Shown here piece after piece: positions 33,480-41,056 of a stretch of DNA of 42,024 nucleotides. Location: positions 1,061 through 43,084 of the IMG/VR virus record IMGVR_UViG_3300030099_003036; one strand, written 5' to 3'. The position numbers and the translations under genes are program-made. Numbering within the stretch: position 1 is the stretch's first letter; each line of letters starts with the position of its first letter. This DNA is from a virus. Below the pieces are notes generated by a model. The model worked only from the letters and a program-made list of their open reading frames with translations, did no database searches and was not told the DNA's origin.

Positions 33480-33920
33480 TTATTTGTTTTTAGTTATTAA
33501 CTCTATTACCTGATCACATTCTTTTTGGTTCTGAGGCTTATATAAAGTCACATAAGGTCTTGAAATATTAATCATTCTCTTAAACAGTTTCCATCTCATT
33601 GGAAAACTTTCGTTCGCTCGACCTTTACACTCTATTATAAATTTCTCATTTACAAAATCTGGTGTATACTTAATTGGTAATACTTTTTTATTTCCTCTGT
33701 TTTTAAATTCTCCTTTTCCATTAGATTGTCTTTCATAACTATCAATTTCAAAATTAAATCCGTCTATTAAGGTAAACGTCTCACCTTCATATTCAGCTTT
33801 TATTTTAGCTTTCTTTAAAGCTTGATACATATACCTTTCTAGACCAGAGGCGAAGGTTATACCGTCAAACATAACCTTCTTAGACCTAACAGGTCCTTTC
33901 TTTTTACGTCTCTTTCTCAT
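33480..33920 (-). CDS. PD-(D/E)XK endonuclease, DUF1064/T7 endonuclease I-like
   Basis: The 146-residue protein has a strongly basic N-terminus (RKRRKKKGPVRSKK) and a compact nuclease core: E28 in FASGLERYMY, D88 in YTPDFV, and E97-x-K99 in FIIECKGR, the classic E ... PD ... ExK pattern. After the core, PMRWKLFKRM and a YVTLYKP strand complete the fold. Phage nucleases of this type resolve branched DNA or cut host DNA. Position between nucleotide-metabolism genes does not separate these options. It overlaps the upstream MazG-like gene by 17 bases. Confidence 0.75.
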   Translation of the reverse strand: MRKRRKKKGPVRSKKVMFDGITFASGLERYMYQALKKAKIKAEYEGETFTLIDGFNFEIDSYERQSNGKGEFKNRGNKKVLPIKYTPDFVNEKFIIECKGRANESFPMRWKLFKRMINISRPYVTLYKPQNQKECDQVIELITKNK

Positions 33921-34188
33921 CTAAAAATTCTTTAAGTTCTTCCTGAGCGGTCTGTATATACAGAATTGCATCCATCAGTTCTTCTTGAATATCAATTAGA
34001 TACTTCATAAGACCTTTCATTTTCGTTGTTCTCTCTTCATGAAGAGTCGTGCCATACTTAGCGTAACCAGCGTCTGATCGGTCTCTAAATTTTTGTACCA
34101 CACGTTTTACAACAGGATCTCTAAACTCACCGTTATAATCGTTTCGGCTTTTAAACCCTTGTGCTTCTATTATTTCTCTACTACTCAT
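33904..34188 (-). CDS. Small MazG-like nucleotide pyrophosphohydrolase family protein
   Basis: The 94-residue, mainly helical protein contains FRDRSDAGYAKYGTTLHEER (residues 34-53) and DIQEELMDAILYIQTAQEEL (residues 66-85). The E-E-L-x-D-A helix and the preceding RSDAGYxKYGTTL segment are features I know from small phage proteins annotated as dNTP pyrophosphohydrolase-like (all-alpha NTP-PPase superfamily). They may adjust nucleotide pools or degrade modified or signalling nucleotides. Only part of the full metal-binding motif set is visible. A separate MazG-like domain is encoded immediately upstream, so the phage has two such domains side by side. Confidence 0.6.
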   Translation of the reverse strand: MSSREIIEAQGFKSRNDYNGEFRDPVVKRVVQKFRDRSDAGYAKYGTTLHEERTTKMKGLMKYLIDIQEELMDAILYIQTAQEELKEFLDEKET

Positions 34189-34191
34189 ATA

Positions 34192-35016
34192 TTAATCTTT
34201 TACAAATGTTCCATTTTTCATTTTACCAGTTCTATTACTTATTTCAGCGTAAGCTCTTTCAACACACTCTTCAATTGATGTATCTAATAACTCAGCTAAA
34301 TTAGTTAGTACAACAACACAGTCACCAATACCATCCATAGCATCTTCTTTGTTTTGTTTAAGTATAGCTCGACAAGTCTCACCAACCTCCTCAACTAGTT
34401 TTAATGATTGAGTTTTAGGATCTCCATTAGCATATATACCTCTTTCTTCAGCCCAGTCTCTAATCATATCAAAATAGAAAACAGTATCATCTTCATGTTC
34501 GTATAAGGCTTCTTTAAATGGAAGTTCATCGATTTCATTCTTGTATTTTTTGTGGTCTAAATACTTAATCATAGCTTTGTTGTAAACATAACACCTATCA
34601 TTATTAAACATAGATGTCTTAGCGTTTTTAACTATCCATTTAGCTAAATCAGTATCTAAATAAACACTACCATGCTCTGTGTCCCAGCGCATTTCAAGAT
34701 TGTCCATCAACTGGCCTTTCAGTTTGTTGAGTGGACACGGAAACGTAGTAGTTTGTTCCGTAACGTTTATTTTCATATTTTTTAATTTTAAATTAACACT
34801 CAGTTCATTGTATGGTTTTAAATCAACTCTATAACCATACTCTTTTTGAAGTTCTATTTCACGTTTAGATATATAATCTATATCATCAGATGATTCAAGA
34901 ACTTCATACTCACCTACCTCGTAACCTTGTTGTTGTTCAACTCGATTATATAAATCGTTTGTAACACCGATCTTTTTTCCTGGTATGTGGTATATTATAT
35001 ATTTATTATCTATCAT
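34192..35016 (-). CDS. Fusion of a GIY-YIG-like domain and a MazG-like pyrophosphohydrolase
   Basis: The 274-residue protein has two recognisable ends. Residues 6-65 resemble a GIY-YIG nuclease-like fold: YIIYHIPGKKIGVTNDLYNR, then a helix with a possible catalytic Glu (E54 in KREIELQKEYG). The first Tyr/Gly positions are degenerate, so activity is uncertain. Residues about 198-265 form a MazG-like domain, with E210-E211-x-x-E214 followed by MDGIGDCVVVLTNLAELL (D229, D233). The middle (70-190) is unassigned. MazG enzymes hydrolyse NTPs or ppGpp and are common in marine phages. The gene overlaps thyA by four bases, supporting a nucleotide-pool role for the C-terminal domain. Confidence 0.7.
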   Translation of the reverse strand: MIDNKYIIYHIPGKKIGVTNDLYNRVEQQQGYEVGEYEVLESSDDIDYISKREIELQKEYGYRVDLKPYNELSVNLKLKNMKINVTEQTTTFPCPLNKLKGQLMDNLEMRWDTEHGSVYLDTDLAKWIVKNAKTSMFNNDRCYVYNKAMIKYLDHKKYKNEIDELPFKEALYEHEDDTVFYFDMIRDWAEERGIYANGDPKTQSLKLVEEVGETCRAILKQNKEDAMDGIGDCVVVLTNLAELLDTSIEECVERAYAEISNRTGKMKNGTFVKD

Positions 35017-35663
35017 AGCTTTTCAATTATATTATCATAAAGATGTAAGTTGTGTGCAAAATGGTAGTAACTACCTATTAATAAACCCGTCTCTGTAGCA
35101 ACTAATTCTTGTAACTTAGAGAAACAGTATTGGTCATTACAGAAACCGTACCAAAGGTCGTTAGAACGCATAGTAACACACATGTTAAGATGTTGAGCTA
35201 CAATTGTAAATTGAATAGCGTAAGTGCATGGCGTATCTTTTTCATACATGTACCCTTCTTTACGATCGTATATAGATATTGCAGCCTGTCTAGTTCTTGG
35301 ATTTGTTTTTAATAAATCTATAACTTCATCTAACTGATCACTTCGTTTCCACTGCCAACCATAATTAGAATTAACATAACCTTCTTTATCAGCCATACGC
35401 TTCCATATCTCAGGTACTTTACCGTATAGCTCTCTTAACTTGCTTATGTTATTGTCACCAGATAAATACCATTGCCATTCAGCTTCAGCATAATCCCATT
35501 TCCAGTTGCGATCTTGATCTTTAATTAAATTATCCATTGGGTTTTCTATTTCAAAGCCAACATTAAATAACGCTTGCGTATTATCAAACTCAATACCATA
35601 TTCTGGTATTTGCCATTTGTAATACTTAAAAGCTTCATTTGCGTTTTTAAATTTATTCTCCAT
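35013..35663 (-). CDS. thyA: Thymidylate synthase (ThyA-type)
   Basis: The enzyme methylates dUMP to dTMP using methylene-tetrahydrofolate. I chose the internal ATG (protein MENKFKNANEAFKYY..., 216 residues). An upstream ATG at 35702 would overlap the previous gene by 50 bases and adds an Ile-rich extension unlike the family. Motifs include YGWQW (residues 101-105), NPRTRQAAIS, the catalytic C146 in DTPCTY, RSNDLWYGFCNDQY with the Asn expected for dUMP binding, and HFAHNLHLYDN near the end. It is shorter than E. coli ThyA (264 residues) and divergent, so specificity for dCMP (hydroxymethylase) is possible but less likely. It overlaps the MazG fusion by four bases. Confidence 0.8.
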   Translation of the reverse strand: MENKFKNANEAFKYYKWQIPEYGIEFDNTQALFNVGFEIENPMDNLIKDQDRNWKWDYAEAEWQWYLSGDNNISKLRELYGKVPEIWKRMADKEGYVNSNYGWQWKRSDQLDEVIDLLKTNPRTRQAAISIYDRKEGYMYEKDTPCTYAIQFTIVAQHLNMCVTMRSNDLWYGFCNDQYCFSKLQELVATETGLLIGSYYHFAHNLHLYDNIIEKL

Positions 35664-35916
35664 CTTTTTTATATTTATTATAATAGTAATCACAGTATTC
35701 ATACACCTTGTGCATAATACTTTCCTTCATGTACTTGTTGGGATCAGTGTTCGTTTTACCGTTTATTGTTATTTCCACTGTCCAATTACCGTAGTCTTTG
35801 TTCCAAAGAGGAATTGGTCCTATTCTTATCCCGTTATTAAGACACCAACTATAAGACGTTAAGTCATCTCTGGTGTGTTGAGGGTATTTACCGTGTTCTT
35901 CTTTTAACTTTCCCAT
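35653..35916 (-). CDS. Hypothetical protein between primase-helicase and thyA
   Basis: The 87-residue product is aromatic-rich (YSWCLNNGIRIGPIPLWNKD; NWTVEITINGK), with a Lys/Tyr-rich C-terminal helix (KVYEYCDYYYNKYKK). The short strand-turn N-terminal half and the helical end suggest a small globular domain, but I recognise no family or catalytic motif. The gene overlaps the primase-helicase by 13 bases and thyA by 11 bases, so it is almost certainly translated with them and probably serves replication or nucleotide supply. Confidence 0.6.
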   Translation of the reverse strand: MGKLKEEHGKYPQHTRDDLTSYSWCLNNGIRIGPIPLWNKDYGNWTVEITINGKTNTDPNKYMKESIMHKVYEYCDYYYNKYKKDGE

Positions 35917-37625
35917 GGTAATGCTCCAACATCAGCTGTATCAGTTACTAACGGTATGTAACTACCTGATTTTGGCTCCCAATTAAAATGAGCTTCAGCT
36001 TGATTCTCACCTAGGTTTTGAAACTTAACCTTTAAGACTTTAACTTTAACTGTTTGAGCTTCATAATCTCTATGAACTAAAAGCCCGTGATAACTAGCAT
36101 CATACCATTCTCCACCACCTTTAATACTGTACATCGTAGGTTCTTCAATTTTACCTTCTTTGTCTCTGTACATTTTAGTAGGGTGAGCAACAACCATAAC
36201 TAACACATCATACTTTTTAGCAAATGTCTCGATCTTAGTTAAATACTCCATGGTATAACGATTAACATCTTCAGTCTTACAGTCAACATCTCTAATCTTA
36301 TTAAAAGGATCAATGACTAAACATTTAATACCTTTACGTTTTACAAGCTCAGCGCCTTTACGTAACACATCTTCAAGAGTATATCTATCCATATCAATAA
36401 AGAAATAATTATCATTAATATGTTCAGTAACTTGTTTCCATTTATCACTACCAACATCATCTTTTGTTGGCATTCCTTCCCATGTCTTACGTATTAGCTT
36501 GTGAGCGTGTAGGAAATTAGGTTTGTTTTCTGGAGATGCAAATGCTGTTTTCCATCCATAATTTCTATTATAACCTATACACATTTGGTCTACAAAATCT
36601 GACTTACCAGATGATGGTATACCTGTAACAGTTATAAACTGTGAGGTGTATGTAGAGAATATTCTATCAAAATTCTCTAAACCAACTTGATAACCAGGTT
36701 TGAAACCATTGTGTACAAAGTCGAGTAAATCAGCTTCTATATCTTTAAGAGTTGAAACCCCTTCTAATGGAACTTGAGTTGCAGATGTTATAACTTTTTT
36801 AAGTTCTTCTGCTCCGTGTTCTACTAAAAAGTCATTAGCATCTTTATTACCATTGAAATCTACTAAATAACAAACTTCAGCACCAAGACGTCTAATCAAC
36901 TCATATCTTAAAGCTTGACCAGCTTCATCAGCATCGACTGCTAATATAACTTTATTCTTGTCTTCAAAATAATCAATACAATTATCTAGATAATCTAGAT
37001 TATTACTGTTTAACGTGGCACCGTTAGGAACTGATATCACATTTTTAATTCCAGCTTCGTGTAATGCTAACGCATCCATTTCACCTTCAGTGATAACGCA
37101 CCAGTCATATCCTACAATACTATTTATATTGTAGAATATCTTTTCAGCACCTTTATATAGTTTAAAATTCTTTCTTCCATCTCTATACTTTATATTAACA
37201 AGTTCATCACCCATAATATAATTAAACTGTATAGTATTTTCTTTCTGGCCAGTTTGAGGCATAAACTCTTCACCCGTTGTGACACACAAGTCATCTAACG
37301 TTTGTTGAGTTATACCTCTAGTTTTAAACCACTCAACAGCCTTGTCTTTAACTGGTTCAAATACTTCAACCGGTATTGGCTTTACATATTCTCTAGTCGC
37401 ATTACCTTTGCGCTGATACGTATGTAATTGAAAACTAGTATCACAGTTGTGACAAGTGCCGAGACCACGTTCCCAATCATAAGAAGCGCATTGTAGCTTT
37501 CTATTTTTGGGCTGTCTAGTGTGAGAGCACAAAGGACATATGCCTTGAGTACTCCCAGGTTTTAGACTGTATTGATTGAATTTATCAATCAAGAATCCAT
37601 TGATCTCTGTGTTTTCTATATTCAT
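35904..37625 (-). CDS. Primase-helicase (T7 gp4/Twinkle-like)
   Basis: The 573-residue protein combines the three parts of phage primase-helicases. A zinc-binding domain is formed by C30-x2-C33 and C58-x2-C61. A Toprim domain has E180 in VITEGEMDALAL and D231-A-D233 in AVDADEAGQ. A RecA-like DnaB-type helicase has Walker A GIPSSGKS (residues 335-342), Walker B CLVIDPFN (residues 435-442) and a downstream VVAHPTK. It would prime and unwind DNA at the phage fork. The length matches T7 gp4 (566 residues). The phage polymerase must lie outside the window. An SSB-like gene directly precedes it with a three-base gap. Confidence 0.9.
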   Translation of the reverse strand: MNIENTEINGFLIDKFNQYSLKPGSTQGICPLCSHTRQPKNRKLQCASYDWERGLGTCHNCDTSFQLHTYQRKGNATREYVKPIPVEVFEPVKDKAVEWFKTRGITQQTLDDLCVTTGEEFMPQTGQKENTIQFNYIMGDELVNIKYRDGRKNFKLYKGAEKIFYNINSIVGYDWCVITEGEMDALALHEAGIKNVISVPNGATLNSNNLDYLDNCIDYFEDKNKVILAVDADEAGQALRYELIRRLGAEVCYLVDFNGNKDANDFLVEHGAEELKKVITSATQVPLEGVSTLKDIEADLLDFVHNGFKPGYQVGLENFDRIFSTYTSQFITVTGIPSSGKSDFVDQMCIGYNRNYGWKTAFASPENKPNFLHAHKLIRKTWEGMPTKDDVGSDKWKQVTEHINDNYFFIDMDRYTLEDVLRKGAELVKRKGIKCLVIDPFNKIRDVDCKTEDVNRYTMEYLTKIETFAKKYDVLVMVVAHPTKMYRDKEGKIEEPTMYSIKGGGEWYDASYHGLLVHRDYEAQTVKVKVLKVKFQNLGENQAEAHFNWEPKSGSYIPLVTDTADVGALPWES

Positions 37626-37628
37626 ATG

Positions 37629-37934
37629 TTAAAACGGTAAATCTTCTTGTTTTACAGGTGCTGGTTCAGCTGCTGGTTGATTATCTCTTGGAGCAGGAGC
37701 TACGTTTTCTCCATTAGTCCAAATTACTCTAGCATTACCAAGATAAGTTTTAGCCTGCTTAGACTCTCTTTCTTCTTTGGTTTGCTCAACAACTACTGGA
37801 CCTTGATTGCCAAATTGATCGACCTCATCATTCAGTGTTATTGTTATTGGTAGGTACTTGCCTTTCTTCCCTACAAATATTTTATCTTTCGGTATTTCAG
37901 AAAGATTTATAGAAGTTTTTATTATACTTGCCAT
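37629..37934 (-). CDS. Putative single-stranded DNA-binding protein
   Basis: The 101-residue product has a beta-rich body (FVGKKGKYLPITITLNDEVD; TYLGNARVIW), then a Pro/Ala-rich flexible tail (APAPRDNQPAAEPAPVKQ) ending in EDLPF. A disordered tail with an acidic D-(L/I)-P-F tip is the hallmark of bacterial SSB proteins, where it docks partners such as helicases and nucleases. The body is shorter than a normal OB-fold SSB (about 110 residues before the tail) and I cannot confirm the fold. Placement directly before the primase-helicase supports the call. Confidence 0.6.
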   Translation of the reverse strand: MASIIKTSINLSEIPKDKIFVGKKGKYLPITITLNDEVDQFGNQGPVVVEQTKEERESKQAKTYLGNARVIWTNGENVAPAPRDNQPAAEPAPVKQEDLPF

Positions 37935-37936
37935 AT

Positions 37937-38131
37937 TTATCCATTTATTAAGTTAACTAATTCTTTTACTTTATCTACAGATACACCCAGTGTTCTTCTT
38001 AGATTATCCATTTGCTTAGAATACGGATGTAAACCATCTTTAGAGCTATTGTTGACATAAAAGTTCTTGTTATTAGCTCTAAGTCTTTTGCCTGATATAC
38101 TACAGGTCTTCATTTTATAAGCTGTCGCCAT
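37937..38131 (-). CDS. Small hypothetical protein
   Basis: The 64-residue protein reads MKMKTCSISGKR-like near its start (actual start MATAYKMKTCSISGKRLRAN) and ends with a helix containing NLRRTLGVSVDKVKELVN. The CSISGKR segment with LHPYSKQ further on suggests a small bacterial-type zinc or HNH-like scrap, but only one Cys is present, so no metal site is supported. The inner Met (residue 7) could also be the start. It lies five bases after the exonuclease gene and two before the SSB-like gene, in the recombination/replication operon. Confidence 0.55.
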   Translation of the reverse strand: MATAYKMKTCSISGKRLRANNKNFYVNNSSKDGLHPYSKQMDNLRRTLGVSVDKVKELVNLING

Positions 38132-38135
38132 AGGT

Positions 38136-38882
38136 TTATAAGGTTTTAGTTATTAAATACTGCTTACTGTCAAAATCATCTGTCTTATAAAACAGGTCGT
38201 ACGCGTCAGTAGCTTTACGTACTTTGTCCATGCCGGACGTGTAAAAATCACCAGAACAGTCGAACAATCCTATTTGTAATGTTTCTTTGTCTATTACCAT
38301 AAACAGCATCTCATAATCAAATAGGAGTCTATAGATATAAGCTTGACTATCATAGTTAAACTTAGAAGCAGACCATCTAAACTTATCTATATCACTAGTA
38401 GTTTTTAGGTCTATAACTAACCGTTCATCATGGTTAATAATATCCGCCTTACCTTTCCAGTTGTTACCAAATATCTCAGTGTAACCTGGAACTTCATATT
38501 CAATAGTACCGTCACCTAGAGGATCGGGGCCATTAATTAGCTCTCTGCAAATTTTATTATCCATAACAGCTTCTCTCATTAATTCTATTTTATCAACTTC
38601 GTGTTGAAGTAAACAGATCTCTCCTCCAGACATTTCTTTATATTGCTTAGTATTCCTAGTTGTAGACTTAATAATCTTGAATTTATCAAGTTTATCAGGT
38701 TCTAGTATTGCAGTGTGAAAATAACCTCCTATCACCATTGCTGATGTCTTTGGTTTATCTTCTCTTAACAACCTAGGATTTTTAAGTAATATAGATATAT
38801 CTGAATTACTCAAGAACTGTTTACCATAATCTCCATAGTAATGTTCGTCCTGTTTTAGTTTTTCAATTATTTTTTTATCCAT
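38136..38882 (-). CDS. PD-(D/E)XK exonuclease (RecE/lambda-exonuclease-type)
   Basis: The 248-residue protein has the layout of phage exonucleases that partner annealing proteins. GGYFHTAILEP (residues 52-62) matches the conserved G-x-x-x-H region. GKADIIN (residues 144-150) and VIDLKTTSD (residues 156-164) supply the active-site D147, D158 and K160. YDSQAYIYRLLFDY contains the conserved Q-A-Y helix. Such enzymes resect double-strand ends to leave a single strand for annealing. Its start overlaps the stop of the ERF gene (TAATG), so the pair is translationally coupled, as in lambda Exo/Beta-like systems. Confidence 0.8.
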   Translation of the reverse strand: MDKKIIEKLKQDEHYYGDYGKQFLSNSDISILLKNPRLLREDKPKTSAMVIGGYFHTAILEPDKLDKFKIIKSTTRNTKQYKEMSGGEICLLQHEVDKIELMREAVMDNKICRELINGPDPLGDGTIEYEVPGYTEIFGNNWKGKADIINHDERLVIDLKTTSDIDKFRWSASKFNYDSQAYIYRLLFDYEMLFMVIDKETLQIGLFDCSGDFYTSGMDKVRKATDAYDLFYKTDDFDSKQYLITKTL

Positions 38883-39448
38883 TAATTAGACATTTTTATT
38901 CTTGTTAATCCTGATTTTTGGTCTGGTGTAACATCATACTTAGACTCGATAGCAGTAATAGCTCCTCCTCCTTTAACAAACTCAACGGCTTTCTTATACT
39001 GTTCTTCAGTCATTTTAGCTTTAGCAAATCCCATATTTTGAGTAAGCTGTGCTGCTTTCCCATGACTATTAGTCGAGTCAGCATCGGCTGTATCATCAAT
39101 TAGAAATAAGTTGCCTAGTGCATACTTTTTCCCGTAAGATGAAGCTGCTCCAAATTGTTGAGCCGTTTGCATACCTTTTTGATTAAGGTCTACACCGACT
39201 ATTGCCGTAGCTGTAATTGAATTTTCGCCATCAGAAATCGTGGCCGTTGATTGAATTGTAGGGGGTGTATCGTGAATCAACTCTTCGTCGACTCTTACCG
39301 ACACACCTTCTCTAAGTAAAAAAGGCTTTACTGCCTCGAGTATATCCTCAGCTTTACGGAAATAGTATTTTCCGAAAGAATTATATGAGGATTTTTTTGC
39401 TTTTAGTTCTGTCTGTATGACAGCTAATTTTTGGTTTAAATTCTTCAT
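38882..39448 (-). CDS. erf: ERF-family single-strand annealing protein
   Basis: The 188-residue protein carries the core ERF signature GAASSYGKKYALGNLFLIDD (residues 100-119) followed by TADAD, and the N-terminal features YNSFGKYYFRKAEDILEAVK. The ERF family (P22 Erf and relatives) anneals complementary single strands in phage recombination. The remaining C-terminal part (about 130-188) is helical and probably regulatory. The gene is preceded by a 73-base gap that could hold a promoter and is coupled to the downstream exonuclease gene. No frameshift or truncation. Confidence 0.85.
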   Translation of the reverse strand: MKNLNQKLAVIQTELKAKKSSYNSFGKYYFRKAEDILEAVKPFLLREGVSVRVDEELIHDTPPTIQSTATISDGENSITATAIVGVDLNQKGMQTAQQFGAASSYGKKYALGNLFLIDDTADADSTNSHGKAAQLTQNMGFAKAKMTEEQYKKAVEFVKGGGAITAIESKYDVTPDQKSGLTRIKMSN

Positions 39449-39521
39449 GGTTTATTGGTTTTAGTCTATATATATAATCACATAAGATTATTGTTTTTTA
39501 CATTGGTGAATCACTCTTAAC
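39449..39521 (-). promoter_or_regulatory. Intergenic gap with possible promoter before the recombination genes
   Basis: This 73-base gap is the longest on the minus strand and separates the sigma-factor gene from erf. It is very AT-rich and contains an alternating TATATATA stretch suitable as a -10-like element upstream of erf. A weak 6-bp inverted repeat lies at 39474-39479/39486-39491. I see no Bacteroidota-type TTTG ... TAnnTTTG pair. A promoter recognised by the phage sigma factor is possible but unproven. Confidence 0.25.
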
Positions 39522-40280
39522 TTACAGATAGTCAACTACTTGCGAGTAAGGAACCTTCTCTATTAACTTGTCAATTGCAAGCTTTTTTAATTGCGATATA
39601 CGCACATAAGAACTAGTACCTTTTATGCCTAGTATGCTAGCTATTTCCTTTGCTGAGTGCTTCTTACAGTCAAGTCCGTAGGATAATCTAAGCACTTGAT
39701 ATTCTTTTGGGTTTAAGTAGTTTAACATTAAGCTTTTTAAGTAAGCTGATAGCATTTCTACGTTATACTCTTTAACACTGTCAGGTATATTATATGCAGC
39801 AGCTTGTTGTTCTGGTGTACCAGCATCCAAGCTTGTAAACACAGAGTTAAAAAACATAGATACCATACGTTTATCTTCACCAAAATCTTTACGTATCTCG
39901 TTAAGTTTATGCTCTGGTATACGCATGCTGCCTCTATTTGTATCAATACCTCTACGTATAGCTCCTTTTATTCTTTTAGCTAAAAATGATTTTAATCTTT
40001 TAGGTTTGTTTTCTGCTTCTAAAACCGTGTCCCACTCTATCCTGTTGACACCGGCACACAAGCCTAAATTACCTTCTTGTATTATATCCATAATGCTCAT
40101 CACGCCACTAGCTTGTTGAGCTGTTGAAAATTTTCTTGCTAGTTTTTCGACTAAAGGTAAGAATCTAGTTATTAATTCATCTTTAGTTAAATTCTCATAA
40201 GGTTTATCTGGCAATCTTTTTATAGCAGCGGCCATGTCATTTTTATATCTTATATAATTTTGTACGTGATATTTCTTCAT
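39522..40280 (-). CDS. Phage-encoded sigma-70-family RNA polymerase sigma factor
   Basis: The 252-residue protein has a region 2 core: FLPLVEKLARKFS, then MDIIQEGNLGLCAGVNRIEW (residues 64-83) for core binding, and FLAKRIKGAIRRGIDTNRGS (residues 99-118) with MRIPEH for -10 recognition. A region 4 helix-turn-helix lies near residues 188-240 (YLNPKEYQVLRLSYGL, KEIASILGIKGTSSYVRISQ). The layout is that of small sigma factors of the sigma-70 family. It would redirect host RNA polymerase, most likely to later phage genes. The start overlaps the end of the upstream HTH gene by four bases. Confidence 0.85.
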   Translation of the reverse strand: MKKYHVQNYIRYKNDMAAAIKRLPDKPYENLTKDELITRFLPLVEKLARKFSTAQQASGVMSIMDIIQEGNLGLCAGVNRIEWDTVLEAENKPKRLKSFLAKRIKGAIRRGIDTNRGSMRIPEHKLNEIRKDFGEDKRMVSMFFNSVFTSLDAGTPEQQAAAYNIPDSVKEYNVEMLSAYLKSLMLNYLNPKEYQVLRLSYGLDCKKHSAKEIASILGIKGTSSYVRISQLKKLAIDKLIEKVPYSQVVDYL

Positions 40281-40909
40281 ATTTCATTATTTAAATTTGC
40301 TTTTTCTTGTTTTAACTCATTACACATATGTCTATGTATAGTTCTTGATGTACACTTTAAGCTTTTAGCTAATTTAGCTATAGTTATTTTTTCACCACTA
40401 TCGTTTAAAAGTAGCATACTGTCATAAATATCTTCTTTCTTTATACCGTTTAATCTACCTATCAACTTGCCAACTATGCTTAACTTTTCTGACTTACTCA
40501 AACCACAATTAGGCTTGAATACTATTTTTCTAAGTTTATTTCTTGGTGGCTCATCTAGGTCCATCACACTAATATCATTAATTAATCTAGCTACATTCCA
40601 TCTGTTTATAGTAAAAGTAGTGAAACCGTTATATTTATCAACTATATACATGGCTATGTCCATAGCGTCGTGTTCTGTCCAATTAGGATTTAAATACCAC
40701 AACACTAACATGTGCCACTTAAAAGATCTATAGGTTGTGATCTTCGCTTTACTTCTAAATAAATCATAGCACTGGTATGTACCTTGCTTATAAAACATGT
40801 ATGTATCTGTTTCTTCATCAGGTATGTCTGTTATAGGATTTCTTCTACATATAACACGTTTGTCCCATAAGTATTTAAATCTTCTTTCCATGTAGTCTAT
40901 GTATGACAT
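40277..40909 (-). CDS. Helix-turn-helix protein upstream of the sigma factor
   Basis: The 210-residue protein is basic and aromatic-rich in its N-terminal two thirds (MERRFKYLWDKRVICRRNPI; FKWHMLVLWYLNPNW). It ends with a helix-turn-helix candidate: KITIAKLAKSLKCTSRTIHR (about residues 174-193), then HM, close to the pattern of DNA-binding HTH segments. This suggests a transcription or replication regulator. The N-terminal part has no motif I recognise. It overlaps the sigma gene by four bases, so the two are translated together and may both take part in switching gene expression. Confidence 0.65.
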   Translation of the reverse strand: MSYIDYMERRFKYLWDKRVICRRNPITDIPDEETDTYMFYKQGTYQCYDLFRSKAKITTYRSFKWHMLVLWYLNPNWTEHDAMDIAMYIVDKYNGFTTFTINRWNVARLINDISVMDLDEPPRNKLRKIVFKPNCGLSKSEKLSIVGKLIGRLNGIKKEDIYDSMLLLNDSGEKITIAKLAKSLKCTSRTIHRHMCNELKQEKANLNNEI

Positions 40910-40927
40910 TAGCCTATTACTATATAG

Positions 40928-41056
40928 TTATTTAAGGCTTTTGTCACAGTTTGGTTTTAATGTTCCTGTTATTAGTCTCATTCTTTTATGAAACCAATGA
41001 TTCTTATTCCATCGGTTGTTGTGTTCAACAACTTTTATTATTAGTCTTTTATTCAT
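40928..41056 (-). CDS. Small basic protein overlapping the ligase gene end
   Basis: This 42-residue minus-strand frame reads MNKRLIIKVVEHNNRWNKNH at its start, followed by a basic middle and a tail with one Cys (LKPNCDKSLK). Its ATG lies inside the last codons of the ligase gene (eight-base overlap), the kind of arrangement used elsewhere in this operon. It fills the gap before the HTH gene. It is short, so the call rests on coupling and composition. Confidence 0.45.
   Translation of the reverse strand: MNKRLIIKVVEHNNRWNKNHWFHKRMRLITGTLKPNCDKSLK

Noticed and set aside
35664-35702. Upstream ATG of thymidylate synthase
   Set aside because: It lies deep inside the preceding gene and adds an Ile-rich extension unlike ThyA; the internal ATG at 35663 is more plausible.
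39474-39491. Hairpin in the gap before erf considered as a terminator for the sigma gene
   Set aside because: The stem has only six pairs, one of them G-C, and no T run follows on the minus strand; the T-rich side faces the plus strand, where no gene ends.
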